The notes below the pieces were generated by a model. The model searched no databases and was not told the DNA's origin. It saw only the letters and a list, made by a program, of their open reading frames with translations. Shown here piece by piece: positions 52,610 through 63,985 of a stretch of 64,000 bases of DNA (position 1 is its first letter; each line of letters begins with the position of its first letter). Made by a program: the position numbers and the translations under genes. Origin of the DNA: Pleurostoma richardsiae (lineage: Eukaryota; Ascomycota; Sordariomycetes; Calosphaeriales; Pleurostomataceae); assembly GCA_030052745.1 (NCBI GenBank), contig JANBVO010000017.1:372001-436000 (forward strand), written 5' to 3'.

Positions 52610-55600
52610 ATGGGCTCGCTCGACAGGGTCCCCGATATCTCCTCTTCCGAGGGGGTCAGGTTTGCTATTGGTAGGCTTGCCCGGCCCTGGATGTAGCTCG
52701 AACCGGAGCTAATGCAATCGCATCTCTTAGACCGAGGAGGCACCTTCACCGACGTGTGGGCTGGTATTCCAGGCCAGCCAGACATAGTCATCAAGCTTCT
52801 GTCTGTTGACCCCGGCAACTATGACGACGCCCCAGCAGAAGGTATCCGGAGGGTGCTGGAGACGGTCTCCGGGAGGAGCATCCCTAGGCGGTCTCCCATT
52901 CCCAAGGAACTGATTCACTCCATCCGCATGGGTACCACAGTGGCTACGAACGGTGAGATAACGAACGGTATTCTCATTCTGTTTGCAAGACATTCTAACA
53001 TTAGCCTAGCCCTTCTCGAAAGGAAAGGGACACGCCATGCGTTCTTGGTCACCCAAGGCTTCAGGGACTTGCTGGACATCAGCTATCAATCCCGACCGAA
53101 GCTATTCGAGCTGGGAATCCGCAAACCTGAGCTTCTGTATGATGAAGTGGTCGAGATATCAGAGCGTCTCACTGTCGAAGGTTTCGACGAAGACATCCAC
53201 AAGGACAGCCGCCCCGCACCCAAGGAGTCCCCGGGGCTCTTTGTGAAGGGCATTACCGGTGATATACTCCGCGTCATCCGTCCACTAGACGAGACTGAAG
53301 TCAGGGAGAAGCTGTCCAACCTCAAGGCGAAAGGCATCGACACCGTCGCGATATGTCTTGCCCACTCCTACTTATACCCTACGCATGAGGAGCGCATCGC
53401 GGAGATCGCCTCAGAGATGGGCTTCACCCACGTGTCAAAGTCCTCAAGCGTGGGAGCCAGCATGATCAAGATGATCTCGCGTGGAAGTTCTGCTTCCGCA
53501 GATGCGTACCTCACTCCTGAAATTGTCCGCTATGTCGATGGCTTTGCCAAGGCTTTCGAGGGCGGCAATCTTGACGGCGTCTCCTGCGAATTCATGCAGA
53601 GTGACGGAGGTCTTGTCAATCACCAGGCCTTCAGCGGCCTCAGGGGTATTCTAAGTGGTCCTGCTGGTAAGTTCGACAGATCGCAGCTGGTGTCTCCTCA
53701 GGAAGCTGACTCTCGACAGGTGGGGTCGTCGGCTATGCCAGAACTTCATATGACGGCACGTCGCCCGTGGTCGGGTTCGACATGGGCGGCACTTCGACTG
53801 ATGTTAGTCGGTATGGCGGATCGTTCGAACACGTCTTCGAAACTACCACTGCCGGCGTCTCCATCCAGAGCCCCCAGCTCGACATTAACACCGTAGCTAG
53901 CGGTGGAGGGAGTATTCTCTTCTGGCACAATGGCCTGTTCAAAGTCGGCCCTGAAGTAAGTCTTCAGTGTAACTTCTCCTCACAACAATCCTGACGTCGT
54001 ATAGAGCGCGGGTGCGCACCCTGGACCGGCCTGTTACAGGAAAGATGGCCCGCTCACTATCACCGACGCCAATCTCTTCCTCGGCCGTCTGATCCCTGAC
54101 TACTTCCCGGCCATCTTTGGACCGGAGGAGAACCTGCCCCTAGATTCGAAGATTGTCGCGGAGAAGTTCGAGGCTCTGACGGAGCAGATCAACAAGGACA
54201 CGGGCAGATCCATGACTCCCCTGGAGGTTGCGCACGGGTTCGTGGATGTCGCCAACGAGTCCATGAGTCGACCTATCCGCGCACTGACGGAAGCTCGTGG
54301 TTACGAGACCGCACAGCACGTCCTCGCAACGTTCGGCGGCGCGGGCGGTCAACATGCCTGCGAGATGGCAGCCAAACTCGGCATTCGACGCATTGTCATC
54401 CACAAGTACTCCAGCATCCTTTCAGCCTACGGAATGGCGCTAGCCGAGGTTGTGCAGGAGGCTCAGGAGCCCAGTTCGGAGGCGCTTTCCGAAGAGTCCT
54501 TACCTCGTCTGAACGAGAGGATCGCAAACCTCAAGAAGAAGGTCACGGAAGGCCTGCTCTCTCAGGGTGTCATGTCTTCGTCTATCGCATATGAGCCATA
54601 TCTCAATCTGCGTTATCACGGGACTGACACGAACTTCATGATCCAGGAACCCGCTGATGGTGACTGGAGGACCGCTCTAGAGGTCGAGCATTTTAGAGAA
54701 CTCACATTCACCTTTCCTCGGTCGAGAAAGGTCCTGGTAGACGATATCCGTGTTCGCGGAGTCGGGAAGAGTGATGAAGTCAGCCAAGATAACGAGAATT
54801 TGGTCAAGGAGGCTAAGGAGCTGGCGTTCTCTGCCGTTTCGAAGGGGGAGGAACGAACAGTACGTTTCTCAAAGCTTTGTGCGTGACCAAGTTTAACATT
54901 AACGGTGCAGGTCGATGCCTACTTTGCTGAAGGTGGTCTTCAGCCAACAAAGGTCTACCTGCTATCGAAGCTTGTCCCGGGAAGTTTGGTGTCGGGTCCA
55001 GCCATTGTCATCGACAGCACACAGACTATGGTGGTTGTCCCAGGAGCCCAAGCCCGGATCCTCACATCGCACGTCATGATTGATCTTCCCGAGGCAACCT
55101 CCAAGCAGACTGGGGGTGACAGTCAAGTCGTGGACCCAATCAAGCTCAGCATCTTCGGCCATCGTTTCATGAGCATCGCCGAACAGATGGGCAGGACATT
55201 GCAGAAGACGAGCTTGTCGCTCAACATTAAGGAAAGGTTAGACTTCTCTTGCGCGATTTTCAGCCCCGACGGCGAGCTTGTCGCGAATGCCCCTCACGTT
55301 CCCGTACATTTGGGGAGTATGAGCTACGCTGTTAGGTATCAGCATGAACTTCACAAGGGCAAGCTGCGTCCCGGAGACGTACTAGTCACCAACCACCCCG
55401 AGACTGGAGGCACTCATCTACCTGGTACGTCGATCCGGCAGGACTCGTGTCATTTGAGACTCTAACGATGGACATAGACATCACCGTTATCACCCCCGTT
55501 TTCGACGAAGATGGAAAGACTATCTGCTTCTACACCGCTGCAAGAGGCCACCACTTGGATATCGGCGGCTGGAGAGGCAATTCTATGCCCCCGTGAGTAA

Positions 55601-56983
55601 CCCTAGAGTGACCTCGGGGATTGTCGTGGATAAAGAAGCGAAGCTAATGTCAACAGTGACTCCACGGAACTGTGGCAAGAGGGTGCAGCTATCAAGTCGT
55701 TCTTCTTAGTTCGAGACGGCCACTTTGACGAAGATGGCATCGTGGCAATTCTCCTCGAGCCCGGCAAGTACCCCAACTGCAACGGCTCTCGACGTCTAGC
55801 CGACAACCTCTCGGATCTCAAGGCTCAGGTCGCCGCCAACCACAAGGGTAGTACCTTGATCAAGGCCCTGATGGACGAGTACGGCAAGCCGACCGTGCAC
55901 TTCTATATGCGGGAGATCCAGAAGAACGCAGAGGTTGCCGTGCGCAACTACCTCAAGTCTGCATACAAGAAGTTCGGTTCAAAGCCGCTGAAGGGCAAGG
56001 ATTATCTTGACAATGGCTCTCGGATGGAGGTGACGGTCACCCTTGATGAGACCGGCTTCGGAACATTCGACTTTACTGGTACGAGCTGCGAGATGTTGTC
56101 CAACATGAACGCTCCTACCGCGATAACGTACTCAGCACTGATCTACACCCTGCGGCTACTTATCGGCTCCGATATTCCCCTCAACCAAGGCTGTCTCGCT
56201 CCCACAAAGGTCCTTATTCCGAAGAACACCTTCCTCAATCCGTCCTCGGGCCCTGCTGTGTGCTGCGGTAACACCCTGACGTCGCAGCGCCTCGTGGACC
56301 TCCTCCTCAAGACCTTCCGAGCCGCGGCTGATAGTCAGGGTTGCATGAACTGCTTCGGTTTCATGGGCAACTGCACTGCGGAGGGCGAGGATGAACCACA
56401 ATCCGGCTTCGGCTTCAGCTACGGCGAAACCATGTGCGGCGGCGAGGGCGCCGGCCCAACCTGGAACGGTGCAAGCGGCGTCCAGATCCACATGACCAAC
56501 ACTCGGACGACCGACATGGAGATCATTGAGAAGCGCTACCCAATTCTCATTCGCGAATTCTCGATCCGCAAGGGCAGCGGAGGGCGGGGCAAGTTCACTG
56601 GCGGAAGCGGTGTCATCAGGGATTTCGAGTGTCGGCACCCGCTTACCTTTGGACTTATCACGGAGAGGAGAGTCCACCAGCCGCACGGCATGATGGGCGG
56701 TGAGAACGGGGAGTCCGGAGCAAACTACTGGGTTCAGAAGACCGATGATGGCGAGAGATGGATTAATATTGGCTCTAGAGGACAAGTTGATATGAAAACG
56801 GGCGACCGATGCGTGATCCACACCCCCGGAGGTGGTGGCTGGGGTGTGCCGGAAAATATCGACGAGGAGGATGACATGGTGGCGGGCGATGTCGTAGACG
56901 GCCCTGCTCAGCCCAAAGTCAGCTATCCTCGGGCTGCTGGGAGCTTCCACACATTCGCGGCTGCTCAAGAGGCGAGCTCCTAA
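52610..56983 (+). CDS. OXP1: 5-oxoprolinase (ATP-hydrolysing), HyuA-HyuB fusion
   Basis: Opens L-pyroglutamate to glutamate with ATP. Eight exons: 52610-52670, 52731-52952, 53010-53666, 53720-53955, 54005-54859, 54911-55424, 55478-55592 and 55657-56983, giving 1328 residues, as for eukaryotic OXP1. The first splice makes [16 protein letters not shown], the phosphate-binding start of Hyu[20 protein letters not shown] follows the second. The HyuA ATPase core shows [13 protein letters not shown] and [25 protein letters not shown] is near 570. HyuB begins at [20 protein letters not shown] and includes [39 protein letters not shown] and the Gly-rich end [11 protein letters not shown]. Intron 2 is 57 nt, stop-free and in frame. 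Related hydantoinases act on hydantoins, so N-substituted hydantoins are an alternative substrate. Intact and housekeeping-like, but flanked by a dedicated transporter. Confidence 0.93.
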
Positions 56984-57396
56984 AACGGCTCGAGGACGAG
57001 TATTCCGGATCTCTGGATGTACTTCGCCCATTGGAATCCACTTAGTCTAGGATACATGACACAAGAACATAGCCATCGTTATTCATGCTTCATGATATGA
57101 CGTGCTCTAGAGGAAACATTGGGGGATCTGGAATCTGTGGTTAACATATTTGATTCACGGGATCTCGGTGCCGGAGAGCTTCTGGTATAATATGGAAAAC
57201 ATCTGTTGGATTCCGGGATGCATAAAGCTATGTAAAGGAGTGACAATGTAAGATTGTAAAGCAGAAGATGTAAGTGACCGACTCCGTTTGCCCATGCTTT
57301 CCCATCTATGCGCAACCTGAGCCATAAGACAACTAATCTGTATCTCCCGTGACGAGCAACTCGCGTTACTTGACTCCTGGTAGTCGAAGAAGCCGT
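56984..57396. other. Convergent intergenic region, 413 nt
   Basis: 3' flanks of 5-oxoprolinase and the secreted-protein gene. AT-rich with no supported reading frame or RNA gene. Confidence 0.45.
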
Positions 57397-57957
57397 CTAA
57401 CACTGAACTGTCGAGCAAGAGTTGGGTCTCGGGACATCAGTAGTAACCGAACCAACAAGGCCGTAGTCCTCAGCGGCCGTCAGCCAGATGACGTCGAGCG
57501 CTGGCAACACATTGCAGCAGCGAACGTTGTTGATGACCTGGAGTGAGGTCGCAACCGTCCCCGCGTCGCCGAAGTTGTCGATGATCTTCTGGAGGTTGGT
57601 TGGCACGTTGCCGAAGACCTCCTGGAGGAGAAGAACTGCCTGGGCGTAGGGCGGGTCACCGGGGTTTAGCTCGCAGATGGAGGCAAGGATGCTGAGCTCG
57701 TTTGGCTCATCGTTGGCGCTTTGGAGGGTGTTTTGGGCAGCCTGCTGGAGGGCAGTAGACCCTACAGGAGGCACGTTGTCTAGGAAGCTGTTGACAGTCT
57801 GCACGTCGTGTAGCCAGTTGGTGATGGCACCGCTGACAGAGTCGATGCTGGGATCGTTGGTAGGGTCGCAGCTCTGGCGCTTAGCGAATCTAAGGGACGA
57901 GACTGGTCCAGCAAGAGCCGTAGAGAGGAGAGCAGTGGCAGTGACGAGAAACTTCAT
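57397..57957 (-). CDS. Small secreted cysteine-containing protein (unknown family)
   Basis: One exon of 186 residues from ATG 57957 (MKFLVTATALLSTALAGPVS, a classical signal peptide with cleavage after ALA). A dibasic KR at about residue 28 (RFAKR/QSCD) looks like a Kex2 processing site. The mature part begins QSCDPTNDPSIDSV and contains six cysteines, including CC in NNVRCCNVLP and the C-terminal SCSTVQC. It is otherwise Leu/Val/Asn-rich and mostly helical, with no membrane segment. The frame is open upstream, but the signal peptide fixes the start. Similar orphan secreted proteins are frequent in plant-associated fungi; an effector or cell-wall role is possible but not shown. An intergenic region of over 2 kb lies upstream. 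Confidence 0.72.
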   Translation of the reverse strand: MKFLVTATALLSTALAGPVSSLRFAKRQSCDPTNDPSIDSVSGAITNWLHDVQTVNSFLDNVPPVGSTALQQAAQNTLQSANDEPNELSILASICELNPGDPPYAQAVLLLQEVFGNVPTNLQKIIDNFGDAGTVATSLQVINNVRCCNVLPALDVIWLTAAEDYGLVGSVTTDVPRPNSCSTVQC

Positions 57958-60257
57958 CTTGACTGTGCGTGGGATTGTTATCCAAGAGGTGGGCTGAACA
58001 GGAGCTGGAGATTGGGAGATGGAGTGATATAGAGTCAAGGTTGGCTTTCGTCTAGTTGTCTGGTTGTCTTGTTGTGGTGAATAGAACGAGCTGGTTCATT
58101 CATCATGAACCACACTGGGTTTAAATACTTGGATTCTTGGACAGTCCTGCCTAAGAAGAAGTGGGAGGATGTCATCCATTCTGCAGCAGGACTGGCCTCG
58201 GGCAACGCAAAAGGATGATATCCAAAGAGCCAACGTCTTCAGAATGTAAGCTCTAAGCCATCCTCCATGCGATGCTGGACGGCTATTTCGGTCCCGTGAA
58301 ATATTTTCTGGGCTGCATTGCCGAAGTGGTCATCTCGCTGGTACAGTTGGCCACACGCCCTATTTTCACTCAAGTCATTACGCATCTACACCGAACGCGA
58401 AAAGGATCTGGCGAAGCCGACTGTGGTGCAACGCCCGGTATTGGCCGCCCTGGCTGGTCGTAGTCCTGCAGAGAACCACACCTGCAGGTATTTATGGCAT
58501 AAGCTTTTCTTGTCCCGCGATCGGGTCTCGGATAACCAATTAATTAGCAGTCTCGCTGCGCCTCCATGCAGCCGACGGATACTTAGCATCGCCCCAGGAA
58601 GCGACCCTAAAGTAGCCTGGTTCATGTTCCCCAGGTTTCAAAACATGCAGTCATGGCTCAGACCCCAAAATAGGCGTCCCTGTTATTCTCCTGATTGGTG
58701 GTGTTCATTCCAGTTGTTGAGAGAGGATGAATCCTGTGGTCTCTTTAATATAATATAGTCTTATTTCCTGCTGCTGACCGATTATTACCAGAACGAGCCG
58801 GCGCCAAAACGAGTCAATAATAGTAATCGTAGCTGAGCAAACATGGAAAAACCGGGGTTTGCTTCTAAAGCTCGGTCAATCATTGATTGACGTTGACAGG
58901 CAGGACACAGACTACTGTTGCAGCTAAGGCATGTGGAATCCCGAAATCTGACGCGGCGGAGTTTGTCCTGCAAATCAACGGCAGTGTAATGTCAAACTTC
59001 CTTCTCATTTTTGCTGATATGGTTTCGTTGGCATCTTGAAGTATTACCACATGACGACGCGAATCCCGTACCATGCTCTCTGATAATTACTCGACACCAG
59101 GTGACCATAGAGAGTCGACTATGACCAATGATAGCATATCATACTTAGACACAACCGACCCTCCTCCTAGGCTACGTTGTGTGTAGATACTGTCGTGCAG
59201 AACCCTCGCAAACCCTAGTATGCTCACTGAGAGCGGGGATATCCGAGGTCAGCGGGCGAAGTTATGACAAGCTAGGAGAGTCCCTGCCATAAGGTGGTAA
59301 TACATGTGGCCTTTATCCAGCCATTTCGAGTCAGATTGTGCGAGGTGGGCTTTATGCCGAGGTCTTCGAGCGTGTGGGGGCACCAGAGTAGGCCGAAAAA
59401 CCGCGGAGTTGATCGCAAATGGTCTCGAGGGGACCTTGATGCCACGACTACGCTCCAACAGCTTCCATGTCATGACATATCCTGAGAAGGGCCATCGGCT
59501 TCTTTGAGTGTCTGGGCTCCTCCATTCGACTTTGGAGCGAGGGTTGTCTGAGTCCCTGGCAAGGCTCAGAATCGAACACGTGCCCTTCACCTCATCTTCA
59601 CATTCACTTCTCATTTTCGTCCGATCTTTTAGACCCTTATGTATCAAAATAAGAGGGAAGTAACCCAATAATGAGGCGTCCAGGTGGACGAGTAGCGTAG
59701 TGGTTATTGGGTAGGCACATCTGATAACTGTCAATGACCGTTTCTCTCACCCACCCGGTAAACAGCTATGACGGCACCCAGCACTCGTTGCTAGCCCAGC
59801 TGTTGTCTAGAAGCCGACACCGCACACACGCAGTACTGTTACACAAGGAAGCTTGAGGGTCTCCGGGGCTTCTGATCTTGCTGGGTCTGTTGTGGGCTTC
59901 CCTACCTAGCCTTAGGTCGGAGGTTGAGATTTTTTCTTTCTTCTTTTTTTTTTGGGCTTCAATCTTTTCTTGAAACTTCAACCAGGACGAACTCCAGCAC
60001 GGTTTGAACCGAGGGCCTCGAGCTCGCTCACGCTTAACTGGGGGTACTGCCCCGTCACTGTCTGGTACCTACATGACAGCAAAAGTAACATTAATACGAG
60101 CTCGAGAAACGTCTTCAGGAAATTGTTAGGACTCGTGCTTTGCACTAAACATGGTACCTTTAATTATTCAGAAATTCAGTGACCGGTCGAAGAAGCATGA
60201 AGTGAAACGTGTCATCAGCGTGTCGAGGCTCTGTCTCTCTTCCCAGCCTAGTTTTAT
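57958..60257. other. Gene-poor region, 2.3 kb
   Basis: AT-richer than flanking coding DNA. The left end is the promoter of the secreted protein gene (TTTAAATACTTGG at 58120 is TATA-like). Frames up to 161 codons occur (59249-59734, minus) but none carries a motif or usual codon pattern. A tRNA-like A box (TAGCGTAGTGGTTATTGGG) lies at ~59693 and a B-box-like GGTTCAAACC on the minus strand at ~60000-60010, without a foldable tRNA. A homopolymer-rich TTTCTTTCTTCTTTTTTTTTT tract lies at ~59934-59954. Confidence 0.45.
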
Positions 60258-61494
60258 CTAGACGGGTAGCAGCACCTCCACGCCAAAGAAGTTGTCGGCA
60301 CCGTACTTGACACCATTGATCTCCTGGACCCCTCCCAGCCTCTCCTCCGGCGGTATCTGCTGGCGGGTACTAATCTGTATCTCCCGCCACTCCTTGTTCG
60401 TCGGCACCGGCAGGCCAGCGTCCATCAACGCCTTATATTCTCTGAACACGCCCTGCTCGAGGATCAACCCCTCCCTCTGTATCAGAGGCGACTCGAGAAC
60501 TGGCGCCAGCTTTATGCCGCCGATCGATCCGTTGAACTGCACGAGCGATAGGCGTTGCAGGTGCTCTTGGTCCGCTGGGGTGTCCGCCACCTTGTGTCGC
60601 GTAGCTTTGAAGTGCCCTCCCGAGATGATCTCTAGTGCGTCTCCGATGTTGACTACGAGGGCACCCGGGTTGTACTTGACGGGCTGCCACTTGTTCTTCT
60701 TGGACCAGATGTGCAGCGCTGTTACCGGCACAGAGAACAGAAGTGTCGTGGTACCATAGTCGGTATGACCATACATGCGGACCGCTTTCCTGCGCTCTTT
60801 GTCCTCCTTGGGAAGGGGGTAGAAGAGAGCATGACGGAAATAACCATCTCCAACCGGTCCATCCTTTGCCTGCACATGTTCCCACAGATAGTCGTCTGGG
60901 AGTTCAAGGACGCGCGAGAGCAGCTTTAGAAGGCGTCGATTGACGGAGTTGGTCATATACTGCGGACTCATTAGCTCATGTTTGGCCACTGGCAGCCTCG
61001 CTTCTTACGTTGCAGAAGGCGGTTATCTCGTCAAAGAACGGCTTGATGCACCCGGGCACCTTGTTCTCGGGATCAGCAAACTCTCCGGCATAAAAGTTGA
61101 ACTGCTCAATGCCATCAAACTCGCCAGCCTCTCGCTTCCAGCCCATCCGCCGCTTGAAACCCGCAAAGAGTCCAGTGGAGGGGTCCCACAGCAGCCGTGC
61201 CTTGTCTGACTCGGATATGTTGTCATGTAGATATTGTGCCAGGTCAAACTGCCGGTGTAGCTGCTCCAAGGACACGCCGTAGTTGGTCAGGTAGAGAAAT
61301 CCATCTTCCTTGATAGCCGTTTTGGTCAGCTTGATAAGGCCCTCAACCACTTTGGGGTCGTCGGAGTCGAGCAGTGACAAGTCGATTGAATGAAGATCAG
61401 CCCAGTCGAGATCCATTTTGGTAGGTTCTGGAGGAACCCATTCCGGGACTTCGGGTTTCCCTTCTGTCGAAGGAGAGACAAATGGTGCTGCCAT
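60258..61494 (-). CDS. 2-oxoglutarate/Fe(II) oxygenase of the isopenicillin N synthase-like family
   Basis: Exons 61494-61009 and 60959-60258 encode 395 residues; the intron has a clean CTAAT branch and the splice reads DEITAFCNYMTNSVNRR. The N-terminal non-haem dioxygenase domain includes DWADLHSIDLSLLDSDDPK and GFLYLTNYGVS. The 2OG-FeII core shows MYGHTDYGTTTLLF (HxD), VVNIGDALEIISGGHFKATRHKV (distal His) and QRLSLVQF (RxS motif for 2-oxoglutarate). The family includes thymine 7-hydroxylase, gibberellin and flavonoid oxygenases and isopenicillin N synthase. Divergent from an ACS MFS transporter over ~900 nt, so a small imported compound is a likely substrate. No signal peptide; cytosolic. 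Confidence 0.88.
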
Positions 61495-62396
61495 GTTAAC
61501 AAGCGGCGAGTGATAGAGATAACGAAGTCGGTAACAAAAGCGAGATAAGGTTTCGCTCAAGTACACCAAATACTGATAATCGACCTCGCTCCTGTCAACC
61601 TCAGATCAATATATGTCTTTCATCTAGGAAGACAGAGTCCGGGTTCGGAGCCTCAGTAAAGGAACATGGGGTAGTTGTCACATCCCATGCAGGGCTCTCC
61701 AGGCGGGGTCAGAGGGAGGATTGTGGCACGGAATCCGACTCTCGCTTCCGGTTGGAGTATGCCATGCGGGCTACAGGATGCCGCTTATCTTCCAGCTCAC
61801 ACTCTCTTGGAAGATCGCAGTGGCTCACCGATCGCTATCAGCCCTCCTGCCTATTGTATCATCCGAGACATATCCTTGGGTCTTTCTCCACAAAATATGC
61901 TTATCTACAGCTTCCTTGGCGTCTTGGTGCAGAAGCTCACTGCCTTTTCAAGGATAGTTCTGGGAATCCGTCTTCGTTATAGGTGGCCAGGTAGAACGTC
62001 ATGCTATCTCCACGACTTTGGAACGTGAGAAGACCAAATTTTATGCTCGGCAGGCTTGCGGCTAAGGCTGTGTGTGTGAGCGGCCCGGCGGCGCCATTTT
62101 GATATCACGGCTTTGTGTATGGCTGCGCTTAAACCCGAACATGGCCGGAATTGGCGCCGTCTTGGCCGTGTTGAGTTGCTTACTGCCTTGATAAGGGGAT
62201 GGATGGTCTTACCCGAAGAGGCGAAGAGGCTCTCCCACCCTGGTCATGCTGATGCTGTTCCTTATCAGTTTCTCTGAGAGTGTGATAAGTGGGATAGTTA
62301 TAAGGCTCTACGGCATCCTTCGAAGAGAACAGGGTTGTAGGCCTCCCAATCTCGTCGTAGGCGTACAACTCACGATTTTCTTGGTCTTCATCGAAC
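61495..62396. promoter_or_regulatory. Divergent promoter, 2OG oxygenase / MFS transporter
   Basis: 902 nt with no gene; short frames on the plus strand (61675-62028) lack motifs. CGGCCCGGCGGCGCC at ~62080 and GATATCACGGC next to it are GC-rich candidate zinc-cluster sites. Nothing repeated elsewhere was seen. Confidence 0.4.
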
Positions 62397-63985
62397 ATGG
62401 CGGCTTCCTATGACGAGAAACTTGAACCACAAGCAGCGACCGTGCCGCAGGATGGAGAAGCTAAAGCTGACACTGACGTTGGGAGCGTCGAGGACGTTAT
62501 TGACCACAAAGCGGAGAAAAGAGTTCTGCGGAAGATCGACCTCAATCTCATCACCGTATTTGGCTGCTTATACCTGATGTCTTTCCTTGGTTAGTCACTC
62601 AGACGGGCTCTCTAGCTTCGAAGACGCTGACCTTAAACCTGAAGACAGGGCAAACATAGGAAATGCGAATCTCACTGGATTTAGCACTGATCTTCACCTC
62701 ATCAACAACCAGTATGGCGCGGCAGTCTCGGTAGTCTACGCAACCTACGTTGTGTTTGAGCCAGTATGGAACGTGCTGCTCAAAATTCTCACGCCCAAGA
62801 TCCTCCTGACGGGCTCCTGTATCGCTTGGTCTGCTTTAACCATCGGAACCGCCTTCGTCAAGAACTTCAGACAGCTCATAGCTGTGCGTGTTCTTCTCGG
62901 CGCTTCTGAGGCAGCTATTATCCCCTGCATATTCATGTACATCACGATGACGGTACGTGACGGATTACTCCATTCAAGATATTCGGCTTTGACTAATATC
63001 CTCTCGGTAGTATAACCGAGATGAGTACGCCGTCCGACAGACGTACATATTCGCATTCTCTGCCGTGTCTGGTGCCTTTGGCGGTCTCCTCGCCTTCGGA
63101 CTCACGCAGATCAGCACCGCGGGCCTGCACGGGTGGCAATGGATGTACATAGTCGAGGGGATCATCAGCGCAAGTCTCGCTCCGATCACCTTCGTCTGGC
63201 TCCCCAACTCCATCAAGGAGGCCACCTGGCTCAAGCCCTCCGAGAAGGCGGTCATGTCTAAGCGGCTGGAGCGGAATAAGGGGGTATACGATGCTGAGGA
63301 GAAGTTCCGCTGGTCGGAGATCGCCCGCTGCTTCAAGGACTGGAAGCTGTGGGTGCAGTGCGTCAGCCATTTCGGCATCGACACCACGCTTTACGCCCTC
63401 ACGACATTCATGCCCAAGATCATCGCTGGCCTCGGTTTCACCACCACCGTCAACGCCCAGCTCCTCACTGTTCCAGTCTATGCTGTTGCAGCCGTCTCGT
63501 ACCTTATCATTGGCTATTTCTCGGACAGACTCAAGCTACGCTCCCCGTTCCTGATCGGGGTGCTCGCAAGTTGCCTCATCGGCTACATCATACTTTCCGT
63601 GCCCAGCACCCCGGTCGGGGCGCGCTTCTTCGCCGTTTTCCTCGTAGCTATAGGGCTCTACGCCAGCACCTCTCTTAACGTCGTTTGGGCGTCTAACAAC
63701 CACGCCGGCTACTTCAAGCGAGCTTTCGCGACGGGTATGGTGCAGCTGGTGGGCAACAGCGCTGGGGCGGCCATCGGTTTCATTTTCAAGGCGCAGGCTG
63801 CTCCCAGGTACCTCGGCGGTATGCATTTCGCCATCGGAATGACCGTCATGAGTATAGTACTAACAGCCGTGAACGCGTCGTTCCTCCACCTCGCGAACAA
63901 GCAGAAGAGGAAGCAGATTGCGGAGGGCGCGCCTGATAGGCCTGAACTAGGTGACCGCAACCCTCATTTCTTGTACTACATCTGA
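62397..63985 (+). CDS. MFS transporter, anion:cation symporter (Dal5/TNA1-like) family
   Basis: Exons 62397-62589, 62645-62952 and 63011-63985 give 491 residues and end 15 nt before the window edge. Splices restore LMSFLGDRANIGNANLTG and YITMTYNRDEYAVRQ. Markers: KAEKRVLRKIDLNLITVFGC, the TM1-2 motif with DRANIGNA, RVLLGASEAAIIPCIF in TM4, and WLPNSIKEATWLKPSEKA in the central loop; WASNNHAGYFKRAFATGMVQ is the family block in TM10-11. Relatives carry nicotinate, allantoate, vitamins or organic acids. Divergent from the 2OG oxygenase. Complete gene; no oddities. Confidence 0.9.

Noticed and set aside
59249-59734. 161-codon minus-strand frame in the right gene-poor region
   Set aside because: No motif, no homologous feel, overlaps tRNA-like sequence; chance frame.
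60000-60060. Second tRNA gene on the minus strand
   Set aside because: The B-box-like sequence has no pairing T stem and no acceptor or anticodon stems can be drawn.
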